Source: Pseudofrankia saprophytica
GTDB taxonomy: Bacteria > Actinomycetota > Actinomycetes > Frankiales > Frankiaceae
Assembly (NCBI RefSeq): GCF_000235425.2
Contig: NZ_KI912266.1
Span: 1,812,154 to 1,876,153 of the forward strand
Length of the DNA stretch: 64,000 nt
Reading direction: 5' to 3'
In this document: in pieces, positions 44,183 through 53,016 of the stretch
Layout: every line of letters starts with the position of its first letter
How positions within the stretch are numbered: position 1 is the first letter of the stretch
The notes under the pieces: generated by a model
The model's input: the letters and a program-made list of their open reading frames with translations, nothing else
What the model was told of the DNA's origin: nothing
The model's database searches: none
Made by a program: the position numbers and the translations under genes

Positions 44183-44524
44183 TCAGTCGCTGGCGGAGAG
44201 CGCTTCCTCGACGGAGGCATGGATCGGGAAGACCTTGGTCAGGCCCGTGATCCGGAAGATCTTGAGGATGCGCTCCTGCGTGCAGACGAGGCGCAGCGAG
44301 CCGTCGTGCGCCCGAACCCGCTTGAGGCCGCCGACGAGGACACCGAGGCCGGTGGAGTCGAGGAACTCGACGCCCTCCATGTCGACGACCAGGTGGTAAG
44401 AGCCGGCTGAAACGAGGTCGATGAGCTGCTCACGCAGCTTCGGCGCGGTGTAGACGTCGATCTCGCCGCCCACGACGACGACCGTGTGGTCGCCTTCCTG
44501 GCGGGTCGTGAGGGACAGGTCCAC
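44183..44524 (-). CDS. bldG: Anti-anti-sigma factor BldG (STAS domain)
   Basis: 113 residues, nearly the same as S. coelicolor Bld[41 protein letters not shown] (phosphorylatable Ser in LDSTGLG at about residue 57), [20 protein letters not shown] and [13 protein letters not shown]. Unphosphorylated STAS proteins bind the anti-sigma kinase and free the sigma factor; in Streptomyces BldG is needed for differentiation and antibiotic production. GTG 44524 with GGAGGA upstream. The kinase-like partner is the next gene downstream. Confidence 0.96.
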   Translation of the reverse strand: MDLSLTTRQEGDHTVVVVGGEIDVYTAPKLREQLIDLVSAGSYHLVVDMEGVEFLDSTGLGVLVGGLKRVRAHDGSLRLVCTQERILKIFRITGLTKVFPIHASVEEALSASD

Positions 44525-45040
44525 GGATCCTCCTGCGTGCTACGTCGACTAGTCGGTCGGGCGCGTGGGTCGTTCAGGTCTGATGGACCCGACTGCAGGC
44601 GCCACTACCCCGCGGCGTGGAGGGTCAATCCGACCGCTGCATCACACAGCCGGACGGATAGCTCCACGGGCTGGCATGACCCCACACCACCACGGCCCGA
44701 CGCGTCGGAATAACCCGGCGCGCCGGACCTGACGCGAACCGACGCCACCGGGAATCTACGCCGGATCTTCTGTTTCCGTCTGCCACTCTCGGTGACCGGC
44801 CGGTGAGGCCCGGCCGGAAGGCACCGATGTGGCCTTCCGCCCTGTTCGGCGCAGGTCCACGCTCCGCTGGTCCGAGAGCCGCGCGTGCCCCCGCTCGCAC
44901 CCGGGCGAACAACCAGGACAGTGCGGCATAGCGCGGCCTGCCTACTCTTGAGAACGCCTGGAGCACCCGAGAACGAGGTGAGCCGGATTGGCCACGTCTT
45001 GACCACGTCCGCTGACAAGCGCGGGAGGCAGGAGTCCGAG
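44525..45040. promoter_or_regulatory. Divergent region between bldG and the helicase
   Basis: About 515 bp. Contains the bldG promoter region and the helicase leader. The frame of the helicase is open upstream to 44885, so part of this could be coding if translation starts earlier (for example GTG near 44978). Confidence 0.4.
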
Positions 45041-47476
45041 GTGGGCAGCGACCGCGGGTCCGAGATCCTGTCCCGGCTGCGGGCCGACCGTCGGCGGGAC
45101 CGATGCGTGACCCATGTCGAGCGAGTTCCCGCGCGGGCGGGGACGGCCGTGGACTGGCCGGAGTGGGCGGACCCGCTGCTGCTGGGGCGGCTGCGCTCCG
45201 CGGGCGTCACGGCGCCGTGGAGCCACCAGGTCGCGGCGGCGGGGGCGGCGTTCGCGGGCCGAAGCGTCGTGCTCGCGACCGGGACGGCATCCGGCAAGTC
45301 GCTCGGCTACCTGCTGCCGGTGCTCACCACGCTGCTCGGCGACCCGTCGGCGCGGGCGCTCTACCTGGCTCCCACCAAGGCGCTGGCCCACGACCAGCTT
45401 CGCGCGGTGCGCTCCCTGGCGCTGACGGCCGTCCGCGCGGCCAGCTATGACGGCGACACGCCGACCGGCGAGCGGGAGTGGGTGCGCGCGCACGCCACCT
45501 TCGTCCTGACCAACCCCGACATGCTGCACCGGGGGATCCTGCCGGGCCACCGCCGGTTCGGACCCTTCCTGCGCGGTCTGCGCTATGTCGTCATCGACGA
45601 GTGCCATGGCTACCGCGGGGTGTTCGGCGCGCACGTCGCGCAGGTGCTGCGCCGGCTGAGGCGGGTCTGCGCCCGGTACGGGTCGAACCCGGTGTTCGTG
45701 CTCGCGTCGGCCACCGTCGCCGACCCGGGCGTCGCCGCGTCCCGGCTGACGGGCCTCGACGTCGACGTCGTCGATGAGGACGGCTCCCCGCGCGGGGCGA
45801 CCGACTTCGTCCTCTACGAGCCGCCGCTGTTCCTCACCGGCGGGCGCCCGCCAGCCGCCGCCGTGGACGGCCGGATGGCCATGGTGGCTGAAGGCGCCGA
45901 AGGTGGCGAGTTCGCCGATGGTGTCGAGGTCGCCGAAGGTGGCGGGGACGCCGAAGGTGGCGGGGACCTGGGTGCCGGTGAGAACGGAGCGCCGGTGCGG
46001 CGCTCGGCCACCGCCGAGTCGGCGGACCTGCTCGCGGACCTGGTGGCTGACGGCGTGCGCACGCTGGTCTTCGTCCGCTCGCGGCGTGCCGCCGAGGTGG
46101 TGGCGAACTCGGCCCGCCGGGCTCTGGGCCTGGTAGCGCCCGAGCTTGGCGAGCGGGTCGCGGCCTACCGGGCCGGCTACCTCGCCGAGGAGCGGCGGGA
46201 GCTGGAGGCCCGGCTGCGTTCCGGCGACCTGCTCGGCGTCGCCGCGACCTCGGCGCTCGAGCTCGGTGTCGACATCAGCGGCCTGGACGCCACCGTGATC
46301 GCGGGCTATCCGGGGACGCTGGCCTCGCTGCGGCAGCAGGCCGGCCGCGCCGGCCGGTCGGGGCAGGGCGCGCTCGCGGTGCTGGTCGCCAGGGACGACC
46401 CGCTGGACACCTACCTGGTGCATCACCCCGAGGCGGTGTTCGGCCGGCCCGTCGAGGCGACGGTGTTCGACCCCGACAACCCATACGTGCTCGGCCCGCA
46501 GCTGGAGTGCGCCGCCGCCGAGCTCCCCGTCACCGACAGCGATCTCGAGCTGTTCGGGCCCGCCGCGCGGCCGGTGCTCGACGACCTGGTCCGGCGCGGC
46601 CGGCTGCGCCGGCGGCCGGCCGGCTGGTACTGGACCCAGCGGGGCCGGCCCGACGTCGACATCCGGGGTGTCGGCGGCCCGCCGGTGCGGATCGTCGAGG
46701 CCGACACGGGGCGGCTGCTCGGCACCGTCGACGCGGCGACCTCGCACTCGACCGTGCATTCCGGCGCCGTCTATCTGCACCAGGGCGTGAGCTTCGTCGT
46801 CGAGGAGCTCGACCTGGAGGAGTCGGTCGCCTTCGCGGCCCAGGCCGCGCCGGACTGGACGACGACGGCCCGCGACCACACCGACATCCGGATCGTCGAG
46901 CAGACCAGGGCACGGGTCGTCGACCGTGACCTGGCCGTGTATTTCGGCACGGTCGAGGTGACCAGCCAGGTGGTCGGCTACCAGCGGCGGCTCATCACCA
47001 CCGGCGAGGTGCTCGGAGACGTCCCGCTCGACCTGCCGCCCCGCCACCTGCGTACCCGGGGGGTCTGGTACGTGGTCTCGGACGGGTTGTTGGCGGATGC
47101 CGGCGTCAAGCGGGCCGACGTGCCGGGCGCGGTGCACGCCGCCGAGCACGCCGCGATCGGGCTGCTGCCGCTGTTCGCCACCTGTGACCGCTGGGACATC
47201 GGCGGTGTGTCGACCGCGCTGCATCCGGACACCGAGCAGACGACGGTGTTCGTCTACGACGGCCACCCTGGCGGCGCCGGCTTCGCGGAGCGCGGCTATG
47301 GGCGTTTCGGCACCTGGCTGACGGCGACCCGTGATGCCGTGTCCGCCTGCGAGTGCCCGGCCGGGTGCCCGTCGTGCGTGCAGTCACCGAAGTGCGGCAA
47401 CGGCAACGAGCCACTCGACAAGGCCGCCGCTGTCCGCCTCCTCACCACGATCCTGGGCAGGCTGGACGGGCCATGA
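45041..47476 (+). CDS. DEAD/DEAH-box helicase with C-terminal DUF1998 cysteine module
   Basis: 811-residue superfamily 2 helicase. Motif I LATGTASGKSLGYLLP at about 86, motif II VIDECHGYRGVFGAH, motif III LASATV, and motifs V-VI ALELGVDISGLDATV and LRQQAGRAGRSGQGA. The C-terminus has four conserved cysteines (SACECPAGCPSCVQSPKCGN), the MrfA/YprA-type signature of the DUF1998 helicases linked to DNA repair. A Gly/Glu-rich repeat insert (residues ~285-315) lies between the two helicase domains. GTG 45041 was picked for its GGAGGCAGGAG site. Counterpart of S. coelicolor SCO3550 beside bldG. Confidence 0.92.
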   Translation: MGSDRGSEILSRLRADRRRDRCVTHVERVPARAGTAVDWPEWADPLLLGRLRSAGVTAPWSHQVAAAGAAFAGRSVVLATGTASGKSLGYLLPVLTTLLGDPSARALYLAPTKALAHDQLRAVRSLALTAVRAASYDGDTPTGEREWVRAHATFVLTNPDMLHRGILPGHRRFGPFLRGLRYVVIDECHGYRGVFGAHVAQVLRRLRRVCARYGSNPVFVLASATVADPGVAASRLTGLDVDVVDEDGSPRGATDFVLYEPPLFLTGGRPPAAAVDGRMAMVAEGAEGGEFADGVEVAEGGGDAEGGGDLGAGENGAPVRRSATAESADLLADLVADGVRTLVFVRSRRAAEVVANSARRALGLVAPELGERVAAYRAGYLAEERRELEARLRSGDLLGVAATSALELGVDISGLDATVIAGYPGTLASLRQQAGRAGRSGQGALAVLVARDDPLDTYLVHHPEAVFGRPVEATVFDPDNPYVLGPQLECAAAELPVTDSDLELFGPAARPVLDDLVRRGRLRRRPAGWYWTQRGRPDVDIRGVGGPPVRIVEADTGRLLGTVDAATSHSTVHSGAVYLHQGVSFVVEELDLEESVAFAAQAAPDWTTTARDHTDIRIVEQTRARVVDRDLAVYFGTVEVTSQVVGYQRRLITTGEVLGDVPLDLPPRHLRTRGVWYVVSDGLLADAGVKRADVPGAVHAAEHAAIGLLPLFATCDRWDIGGVSTALHPDTEQTTVFVYDGHPGGAGFAERGYGRFGTWLTATRDAVSACECPAGCPSCVQSPKCGNGNEPLDKAAAVRLLTTILGRLDGP

Positions 47477-47618
47477 CCCGCCGGGCCGGCGGGCGCTCAC
47501 CGGGCTGGCGGGCGGTGCCCAGGGCCGCCGCCGGCCGGCCTTCCAGGGTGGCGGCGAGGCCGGCCATGATCCCGGTGGGTTCGGCGAGGCCGTCGGTGGA
47601 CGGCCGGCCCGGGTTCGA

Positions 47619-48029
47619 TCATCCGCCGGCTCCCGTCTCTGCCCGGCTGGTCACTCCGATCCAGGGACCGGCACGCGAGGTGGCGGCGAGCGGCCCGAGC
47701 AGCCGCAAGGCCGGCGGCGGGTGTACCCGCGTGACGACCTCGACCGCGTCGCCGGTGGTTCGACAGGCGACGAGCTCGGCGCCGTTGCGCGCGGCGAAGA
47801 CCCGTGCCCGGCCGCAGGCGGTGGCCGGGTCACCGGTGCGGTCCGACGCGGCGGCGAGCGCCGCGAGGTCCGCGCCGGTGGCCGCCTGGCGCCGGGCGAG
47901 CGAAACCGCGCTGATTGCCAGCAGGATCCCGGCCGACATCGCGAGAACCATCAGCCAGCCCAGCAGCAGCACCGTCGCCGACCCGCGATCGTCGCCGTGT
48001 CGTGCCGGCCACCTGGCTGCCGGGCTCAT
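47619..48029 (-). CDS. TadG-like secreted/pseudopilin protein
   Basis: 136 residues. A short charged N-terminus ending DDRGSATV is followed by one hydrophobic helix (LLLGWLMVLAMSAGILLAIS) and an Ala-rich stalk (RRQAATGADLAALAAAS). This is the layout of the TadE/TadG-like protein that ends actinobacterial Tad (Flp pilus) operons. ATG 48029 overlaps the upstream TadE-like stop (ATGA). Last gene of the pilus operon. Confidence 0.82.
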   Translation of the reverse strand: MSPAARWPARHGDDRGSATVLLLGWLMVLAMSAGILLAISAVSLARRQAATGADLAALAAASDRTGDPATACGRARVFAARNGAELVACRTTGDAVEVVTRVHPPPALRLLGPLAATSRAGPWIGVTSRAETGAGG

Positions 48030-48541
48030 CCGGGAGCCGCCTCGCCTGGCCCGCCGGGTTCGACCTGCCCGCCGGCCGTTGCGGGTTCCACGGGGGCCAC
48101 GGCGCTGGCCGTGACGTGGGCCGGTGGCAGCAGGGAACCCGTCGCGGCCAGCCGGGCCTGAACCGTCACCGTGACCTCGTCGGCCTGCCGGGAGATCGTG
48201 ACCGTGGCGCCCGGCGGGGCGGCCAGGCGTGCCCACGCCGCGGCCCGGCCGTCGTCGTCCCCACGCGCGGCGGCCCGTGCCCCGATCCTGGCCGCCTCCT
48301 GGGCCCGGGCCTGCGCCCCGGCGGCCGCGAGCAGCCAGAGCGCGAGGAGGACGACGGCGCTGAGAGTCGGCAGCCCAAGTGCCAGCTCAGCGGTCGCCTG
48401 GCCGCTGTCGGACTGAGGCGCGTGCCCCTTGGCGGGCCGGGTCGCGTGCCCGCTGTCGTGTGGACGGCGCGGCCGTGTGCGCCTGGCGGGTGCCAGCCTC
48501 GGTCCGGCGGCCTTCGGCTGGCGGAGGTGGATCCGCGTCAT
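48026..48541 (-). CDS. TadE-family minor pseudopilin
   Basis: 171 residues. A ~45-residue basic N-terminus ends in the TadE signature DSGQATAELALGLPTLSAVV, followed by the membrane helix and an AQEAARIGARAAARG stalk. TadE-like pseudopilins are processed after the Gly before the conserved Glu and are needed for Tad pilus assembly. Overlaps the next gene by 4 nt. Starts ~18 bp after the DUF4244 gene ends. Confidence 0.85.
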   Translation of the reverse strand: MTRIHLRQPKAAGPRLAPARRTRPRRPHDSGHATRPAKGHAPQSDSGQATAELALGLPTLSAVVLLALWLLAAAGAQARAQEAARIGARAAARGDDDGRAAAWARLAAPPGATVTISRQADEVTVTVQARLAATGSLLPPAHVTASAVAPVEPATAGGQVEPGGPGEAAPG

Positions 48542-48559
48542 CAGTTGCCTCCGAAGCGG

Positions 48560-48844
48560 TCAGAAGGGCAGCGTGAGCGCGCGCCGGACCACCGACATGA
48601 TCATCTCCTGGGTGGCCGAGCTGCTGACGACGGCGTAGAGCACGCCCGCGAACGCGACCGCGGCGACGGTGCCCACGGCGTACTCGGCGGTCGACATGCC
48701 CGCGTCGCGGCCCGCGGCGTTCCGGCGCGCCAGGCCCCCGGACCGGGGGCGTGGGTCGTCCAGGCGGTGGGCGAGCCCGTGGGCCAGCAGCGCGCAGCCA
48801 CAGAGCAACGCGGGCAGTAGGAACAGCGCTGACAGCGGGGGCAT
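48560..48844 (-). CDS. DUF4244 protein, Flp-type pilin candidate
   Basis: 94 residues. A hydrophobic N-terminal segment (LSALFLLPALLCGCALLAHG) is followed by the pilin-like signature GMSTAEYAVGTVAAVAFAGV and LYAVVSSSATQEMIMSVVRR. The AEYA/GTVAAVAFAG segment is how DUF4244 pilins of actinobacterial Tad loci look; prepilin cleavage would fall at the Gly-Met-Ser-Thr-Ala-Glu boundary. ATG 48844 with GGAGGTG eight bases upstream. Because of its dual hydrophobic regions, an internal start at the GMSTAEY methionine would give a classical tiny Flp pilin. Confidence 0.85.
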   Translation of the reverse strand: MPPLSALFLLPALLCGCALLAHGLAHRLDDPRPRSGGLARRNAAGRDAGMSTAEYAVGTVAAVAFAGVLYAVVSSSATQEMIMSVVRRALTLPF

Positions 48845-48921
48845 GGGCTGACACCTCCGTGGGTGGGATGCGGGGGGCTGTGATGCGGGGATATCGCCAA
48901 CGTGTCCATAGGAGCGCCCCA

Positions 48922-50487
48922 TCAGTTCGGGAGCGCGCCGGGCAGCGAGCCGAGGATGGTCGGGACCACGCCCAGGAGCAGGAACGCGGGCAGGAAGCAC
49001 AACCCGAGCGGCGCTGCCGTGAGGACGCCTGCCCGCCGCGCGGCGCCGATCGCCTCGTCGTGGGACTGGGCCCGGGTGCGAGCGGCGATCCTCGTGAGCG
49101 CGTCAGCGAGCCGGGCCCCGCTGCTCTCGACCCGCCCGAACGCCAGGGCCGCCGCCACCAGCGGGCGCGCGGGACTCGCGCGCTGACCCGCGCCGGCACG
49201 CCGCCGCAGCGCGTCGAGCGGGCCGCTCGGCGCCGTGCCAGCCGCCACCAGCCGGGCCGTCGCCCGTGTCGCCGTCGCTCCCAGGCGCAGCCCGCGGGCG
49301 GCTGCCCTGAGCTCTACGCCGAGCGGGCCTGAGACTCCGGCGGCCGTGGCCTCCAGCGCCGCTGGCACGGTCGCGCCCGCGGCGAGGCAGGCGGCGACGA
49401 GGTCGAGCGCGAACGGGAGGTCCGCGAGCAGCCGGGCCCGCCGCGCCCGGTCGGGGTCGACGGGCAGCGCCGCGCCGACCAGCAACGCCGCCGCGCCCAC
49501 CGCGGCCACCATCCCGGGCCCGCGCTGGCCGTGAGCGAGGAGTGCCGCGGCGGCGGCCCCGGCCACGGCCGCCAACCCGGCACCCACCGCCGTCCGCCCG
49601 GGTCGAGACCCGGACTGGCCGGACTGCCCGGCCCGCGCCCGGAGCCCGGGCTCGTCCAGGCGCGCGTCCCAGGATGCCGCCGGCTCGGCGCCGCGGGCCA
49701 CCCGGTCGCCGATCCAGCGAAGCCAGCGCAGGCCAAGCAGATCGAGGGCGACCCCGGCGGTGAGGCAGGCCGAGCCCGCTGACGTGGCGAGCAGCACGTG
49801 GGCCGGCCGGGCGCCGAGCAGGGCGGCGAACAGGATGCCGACGACCGGCAGGCCCGCCACCAACCGCCCGGACGAGCGCGGCCCCGCCAGCGCGGCGGCG
49901 AGCTCGCCGGCCTGCCGGGCATCCGCCCGCGCCGCCGTGGCCAGCGTCATCGCGACCGGCGCCAACCGGGCCCCGCCGGTCCGGCAGACCCACAGGGCCG
50001 CGCCGAGCTGGCGTAGCACGGGTGTCCGGCAGCCGGCGAGCAGTCCGGTCGGATCCTCACCGGCCTCCAGCCCGGCTGAGAGCGACGCCAGCTCGTCAGC
50101 GCCCACGGCGCGGCCGTCCACGAGGGTGGCGGCGTCGCTCGCCCCGGCCAGGGCTTCAGGCAGGTCGCGGCCGAGATCGTCGGGTGCCCGCCGCCCCGCG
50201 GCGGCCATGGCCGCTCTGAGGGCGGTGTCCGGGTCGGCGCCCGCGTCGAGCTCGGCCGCGAACGCGGCCAACAGGTCCTCCGCGACCGCCCTCGCCGCCG
50301 TCAGCCGCCGCTGGGCCGCCGCCCGCCGCCCGGCGCGGATGCCGGTGGCGGCGGCCACCCCGACCAACGCGGCGAGGAGCGCGCCGGCGCGCCCCGCGAC
50401 CGCGCCGGCTCCGATCACCGCCGCGACGACGGCCGCCCCCCTGATCGGTGGGGCGGCCGCCCGCGCCGTCCGCGTCGCGGCGGTCAT
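48922..50487 (-). CDS. Fused TadB-TadC-like pilus assembly membrane protein
   Basis: 521 residues containing two type II secretion F-type segments in one chain. The first ends around residue 250 (LAAFAAELDAGADPDTALRA, RTGGARLAPVAMTLATAARA), the second runs from about 300 (LPFALDLVAACLAAGATVPA, SSGARLADALTRIAARTR, PLGLCFLPAFLLLGVVPTIL). Most actinobacterial loci carry these as two genes. TadB/C form the inner-membrane platform driven by TadA. ATG 50487 overlaps the tadA stop (ATGA). Confidence 0.85.
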   Translation of the reverse strand: MTAATRTARAAAPPIRGAAVVAAVIGAGAVAGRAGALLAALVGVAAATGIRAGRRAAAQRRLTAARAVAEDLLAAFAAELDAGADPDTALRAAMAAAGRRAPDDLGRDLPEALAGASDAATLVDGRAVGADELASLSAGLEAGEDPTGLLAGCRTPVLRQLGAALWVCRTGGARLAPVAMTLATAARADARQAGELAAALAGPRSSGRLVAGLPVVGILFAALLGARPAHVLLATSAGSACLTAGVALDLLGLRWLRWIGDRVARGAEPAASWDARLDEPGLRARAGQSGQSGSRPGRTAVGAGLAAVAGAAAAALLAHGQRGPGMVAAVGAAALLVGAALPVDPDRARRARLLADLPFALDLVAACLAAGATVPAALEATAAGVSGPLGVELRAAARGLRLGATATRATARLVAAGTAPSGPLDALRRRAGAGQRASPARPLVAAALAFGRVESSGARLADALTRIAARTRAQSHDEAIGAARRAGVLTAAPLGLCFLPAFLLLGVVPTILGSLPGALPN

Positions 50488-51740
50488 GGCCTGGACCCGA
50501 ACGGTGGCGGGAGACCGACACCGCGATCACGCAGCAGGTCGCGCAGCCAGGGCATGCCGTCCGCCGGGAGCATGCGGCCGCCCGGCGCCTCGGGCGGCGC
50601 GGGCGGCGTCGCGACCAGCGCCGGACGGACCCGCACCAGCCCGTCGGAGTCCTGGCGCAGTACGCCCACGGCGGCGACGACGCGCCGGCCGGCGTCATCC
50701 CGGCGCAGGTGGACGGTGACCTGCACGGCCGCCGCCAGCAGGCTGTGCAGGGCGGGCCGGGTCAGGCCCGCGAGCGCGCCCAGCGCCTCCATCCTGGCCG
50801 GCAGCGCGCCGGGCGCATTCCCGTGAATGGTCGTCAGGCCGCCTTCGTGCCCGGTGTTGAAGGCCACCAGCAGGTCCAGCACCTCAGGTCCCCTGACCTC
50901 CCCGACGACCAGCCGGTCGGGCCGCATCCGCAGCGCCTGCCGGACGAGGTCGCGCTGGGTGATGGCGCCCGCGCCCTCGATGTTGGGCGGCCGGCCCTGC
51001 AGCCGGACGAGGTTGTCGCGTTCCAGCGTCAGCTCGGCGGTGTCCTCCACGACCACGACGCGTTCGGCCGCGCTCACGCGGCCGAGGAGCGCGGCGAGAA
51101 GGGTCGTCTTGCCGCTGCCCGTTCCACCGGTGACGGCGATCGCCAGCCGGGCGTCGACGAGCGCGCGCAGCACGTCGACGAGCGCGTCGCCGTCGCGGCC
51201 CGCGCCACCGCCACCGCCACCGTCGACGTCACCCGTGACGAACTCGGCGAGGCCGATCGGCACCTGTCGCGGCCGGCGCAGCGACAGGCAGGTGCCACCG
51301 GCCGCCACCGGCGTGAGCACCGCGTGCAGCCGGGTGCCGTCGGGTAGCCGCGCGTCCGCGTAGGGCGCCGCCGCGTCCAGCCGCCGCCCGCCGCTGGCCG
51401 CGAGCCGGGTCGCGAGCCGGCGCACCGTGTCGTCGTCGGCGAACCAGACGGCGGCACGTTCCAGCCCCTCGCCGCGATCGACCCACACCTCAGCAGGCCC
51501 GTTCACCAGTACGTCGGTCACCGCCGGGTCGGCGAGCAGCTCGTCCAGCGGGCCTGCGCCGAACAGCTCGGCGGTGATCACCCGCCGGGTCACCTCCCGG
51601 TGGGTCTCGGGCAGCGGCCCGGCGACCTCGGCGAGCGCCCGGGCCACGTCCGCCTGGGTGGGCGGATGGGCCCCGTCCACCAGCCGGTCGCGCACGCCGG
51701 CGATCGTCGCCGCCGGCACGCCGTGGGCGGGCGCCGTCAT
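50484..51740 (-). CDS. tadA: TadA-type pilus assembly/secretion ATPase
   Basis: 418-residue secretion ATPase (VirB11/GspE superfamily). An N-terminal domain (VTRRVITAELFGAGPLDELL, DVLVNGPAEVWVDRGEGLE) leads to Walker A TGGTGSGKTTL at about residue 203, VVVEDTAELTLERDNLVRLQ, Walker B-like RLVVGEVRGPEVLDLL and the His-box GHEGGLTTIHGNAPGALPAR. It powers Tad pilus assembly. ATG 51740 overlaps the stop of a small upstream ORF. No TadZ/Ssd gene is beside it. Confidence 0.93.
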   Translation of the reverse strand: MTAPAHGVPAATIAGVRDRLVDGAHPPTQADVARALAEVAGPLPETHREVTRRVITAELFGAGPLDELLADPAVTDVLVNGPAEVWVDRGEGLERAAVWFADDDTVRRLATRLAASGGRRLDAAAPYADARLPDGTRLHAVLTPVAAGGTCLSLRRPRQVPIGLAEFVTGDVDGGGGGGAGRDGDALVDVLRALVDARLAIAVTGGTGSGKTTLLAALLGRVSAAERVVVVEDTAELTLERDNLVRLQGRPPNIEGAGAITQRDLVRQALRMRPDRLVVGEVRGPEVLDLLVAFNTGHEGGLTTIHGNAPGALPARMEALGALAGLTRPALHSLLAAAVQVTVHLRRDDAGRRVVAAVGVLRQDSDGLVRVRPALVATPPAPPEAPGGRMLPADGMPWLRDLLRDRGVGLPPPFGSRP

Positions 51741-51913
51741 CGGGCCAGCTCCCCGGCTGCCGGCGCTGGTGACTCGGCCAGGCCTGCCGGCCATGGGCCC
51801 GAGACCGACCGGGAGGCGGCCGTGGGCATGGCCGCGCCGGCTGGCTGGGTGGTGCCACCCGGCTGGGCGGCGACGATGGGTGCGAGGCGGACGATCGGTG
51901 GGCCGGTGGCCAT
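51737..51913 (-). CDS. Possible small Ala/Pro-rich protein heading the tad operon
   Basis: 58 codons from ATG 51913 (MATGPPIVRLAPIVAAQPGG and an Ala/Pro-rich tail). Its TGA overlaps the tadA ATG by 4 nt, which supports translation. A longer version from ATG 51994 would start within the palindrome at 51972. It occupies the place where actinobacterial tad loci often have ssd/tadZ, but is far too short and unrelated. Function unknown. Confidence 0.45.
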   Translation of the reverse strand: MATGPPIVRLAPIVAAQPGGTTQPAGAAMPTAASRSVSGPWPAGLAESPAPAAGELAR

Positions 51914-51971
51914 GGCGCCCTGGTCCCTTCGGAGCGGACGGTTCGGTCGCACCACCGTGCCCCGTCGGACC

Positions 51972-51998
51972 GCCTGTGGATGACCGTCATCCACAGGC
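51972..51998. promoter_or_regulatory. 27-bp palindrome upstream of the tad operon
   Basis: GCCTGTGGATGA-ccg-TCATCCACAGGC, 12-bp perfect arms. Each arm contains TCATCCACA, one base from the DnaA box TTATCCACA. Operator-like; could also be a hairpin between the Fic-like gene and the tad operon. Confidence 0.6.
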
Positions 51999-52042
51999 CA
52001 GCCGGCGCGGTACGAAAGAGGGTTCGGGCGGGGGGCTTGGCC

Positions 52043-52080
52043 CTCCCGCCAGGACGAGGGGCTCCCGCCAGGACGAGGGG
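52043..52080. repeat. 19-bp perfect tandem duplication
   Basis: CTCCCGCCAGGACGAGGGG occurs twice in direct succession, 13 bases downstream of the Fic-like gene's stop. Confidence 0.95.
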
Positions 52081-52092
52081 CGCCAGGGCCGC

Positions 52093-53016
52093 TCAGGACC
52101 TGCTGATGGCCTCACAGACGGCGAGGGAGTCGCGGGCACCGAGCTCGACGGCGCGGGCGCAGTGCAGCAGCCAGGCGCGCACGCCGTCCGCGCCGCCGTG
52201 CGCGTAGCCCGCGGCGGCGGCCCGGTAGGTGACGTCGGGCGAGGCGATGCCGGCGGCTCCTTCGCCGAGCGCGACCTCCAGATGGCCCACGTCGCTCGCG
52301 GTCACCGCCTTGGGGTCCAGGCCCCGCCCGATGAGGACCAGCCGGGCGGCCGCGCGCGCGATCATCCCGTCCAGGCTGCCGAAGGGGCGCAGCGCGAGCA
52401 GCTCGCCGTGGACGATCGCGCTGACCACGATCGCCGGCGCCACCGTTCGCCCGACCAGCAGGCCGACCAGCCCGTCCAGCCGGGCGGACACCTCCGCCGG
52501 GCTCGGAGCCGGACCGAGCCCGAGGGGGTCGGCGGTGGCCGCGGCGGCGCGCGGGCGGCCAAGCTCGCCGTCCGCGACGATGCCCCGGCCGAGCAGGGTG
52601 TGCATCCGGGCGAGCGCCTGGCGCGGGGCCCGCTCCCAGGCCGCGCTGAGGCCGCCGAGCTCGGCGTACAGCCGGACCGCCCCGAGAGTCACCGCGAGGT
52701 CGTCGTCCGCGGGACCTGACGGCTGGCCGGCCGCCGCGGGGGTGCCACCGCCGTGCCCGTCCTCGCCGGCGGTGAGACGGTCCCGCAGGGTCTCCATCGC
52801 GACGTCGCGGCCCTCCAGCGCGGCGCTGGCCCGGGCGGAGCGCAGCGAAGCCTCGGCCGTGACCTCCGCGCTGCGCCGGCGCAGCACCCGGTGGCGCAGC
52901 AGCGCGTCGACGGCCGAGCGGGCGGCCGTCACCGCCTCGTCCACGCCGGGAAGCGCCGCGACCCTGGCGAACGGGTCAGCCTCGATACGGGCCTGCGGGC
53001 TGGGCGCTGTCGACAC
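52093..53016 (-). CDS. Degenerate Fic-family protein
   Basis: 307 residues from GTG 53016. The Fic core aligns at HGELLALRPFGSLDGMIARA and ARLVLIGRGLDPKAV, but the catalytic HPFxxGNGR reads LRPFGSLDGMIAR: the His, the acidic residue context and the GNG loop are lost. The inhibitory-helix motif of class II Fic proteins (S-x-x-x-E-G) seems kept in the N-terminal half as ASAALEGRD. It is probably not an AMP-transferase; perhaps a scaffold or a changed activity. Relatives next to tad loci in actinobacteria are usually annotated only as Fic-like or as oxidoreductase. Confidence 0.7.
   Translation of the reverse strand: MSTAPSPQARIEADPFARVAALPGVDEAVTAARSAVDALLRHRVLRRRSAEVTAEASLRSARASAALEGRDVAMETLRDRLTAGEDGHGGGTPAAAGQPSGPADDDLAVTLGAVRLYAELGGLSAAWERAPRQALARMHTLLGRGIVADGELGRPRAAAATADPLGLGPAPSPAEVSARLDGLVGLLVGRTVAPAIVVSAIVHGELLALRPFGSLDGMIARAAARLVLIGRGLDPKAVTASDVGHLEVALGEGAAGIASPDVTYRAAAAGYAHGGADGVRAWLLHCARAVELGARDSLAVCEAISRS

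Noticed and set aside
44942-47266. 774-codon open frame opposite the helicase
   Set aside because: Antisense shadow of a recognisable helicase; composition is not protein-like.
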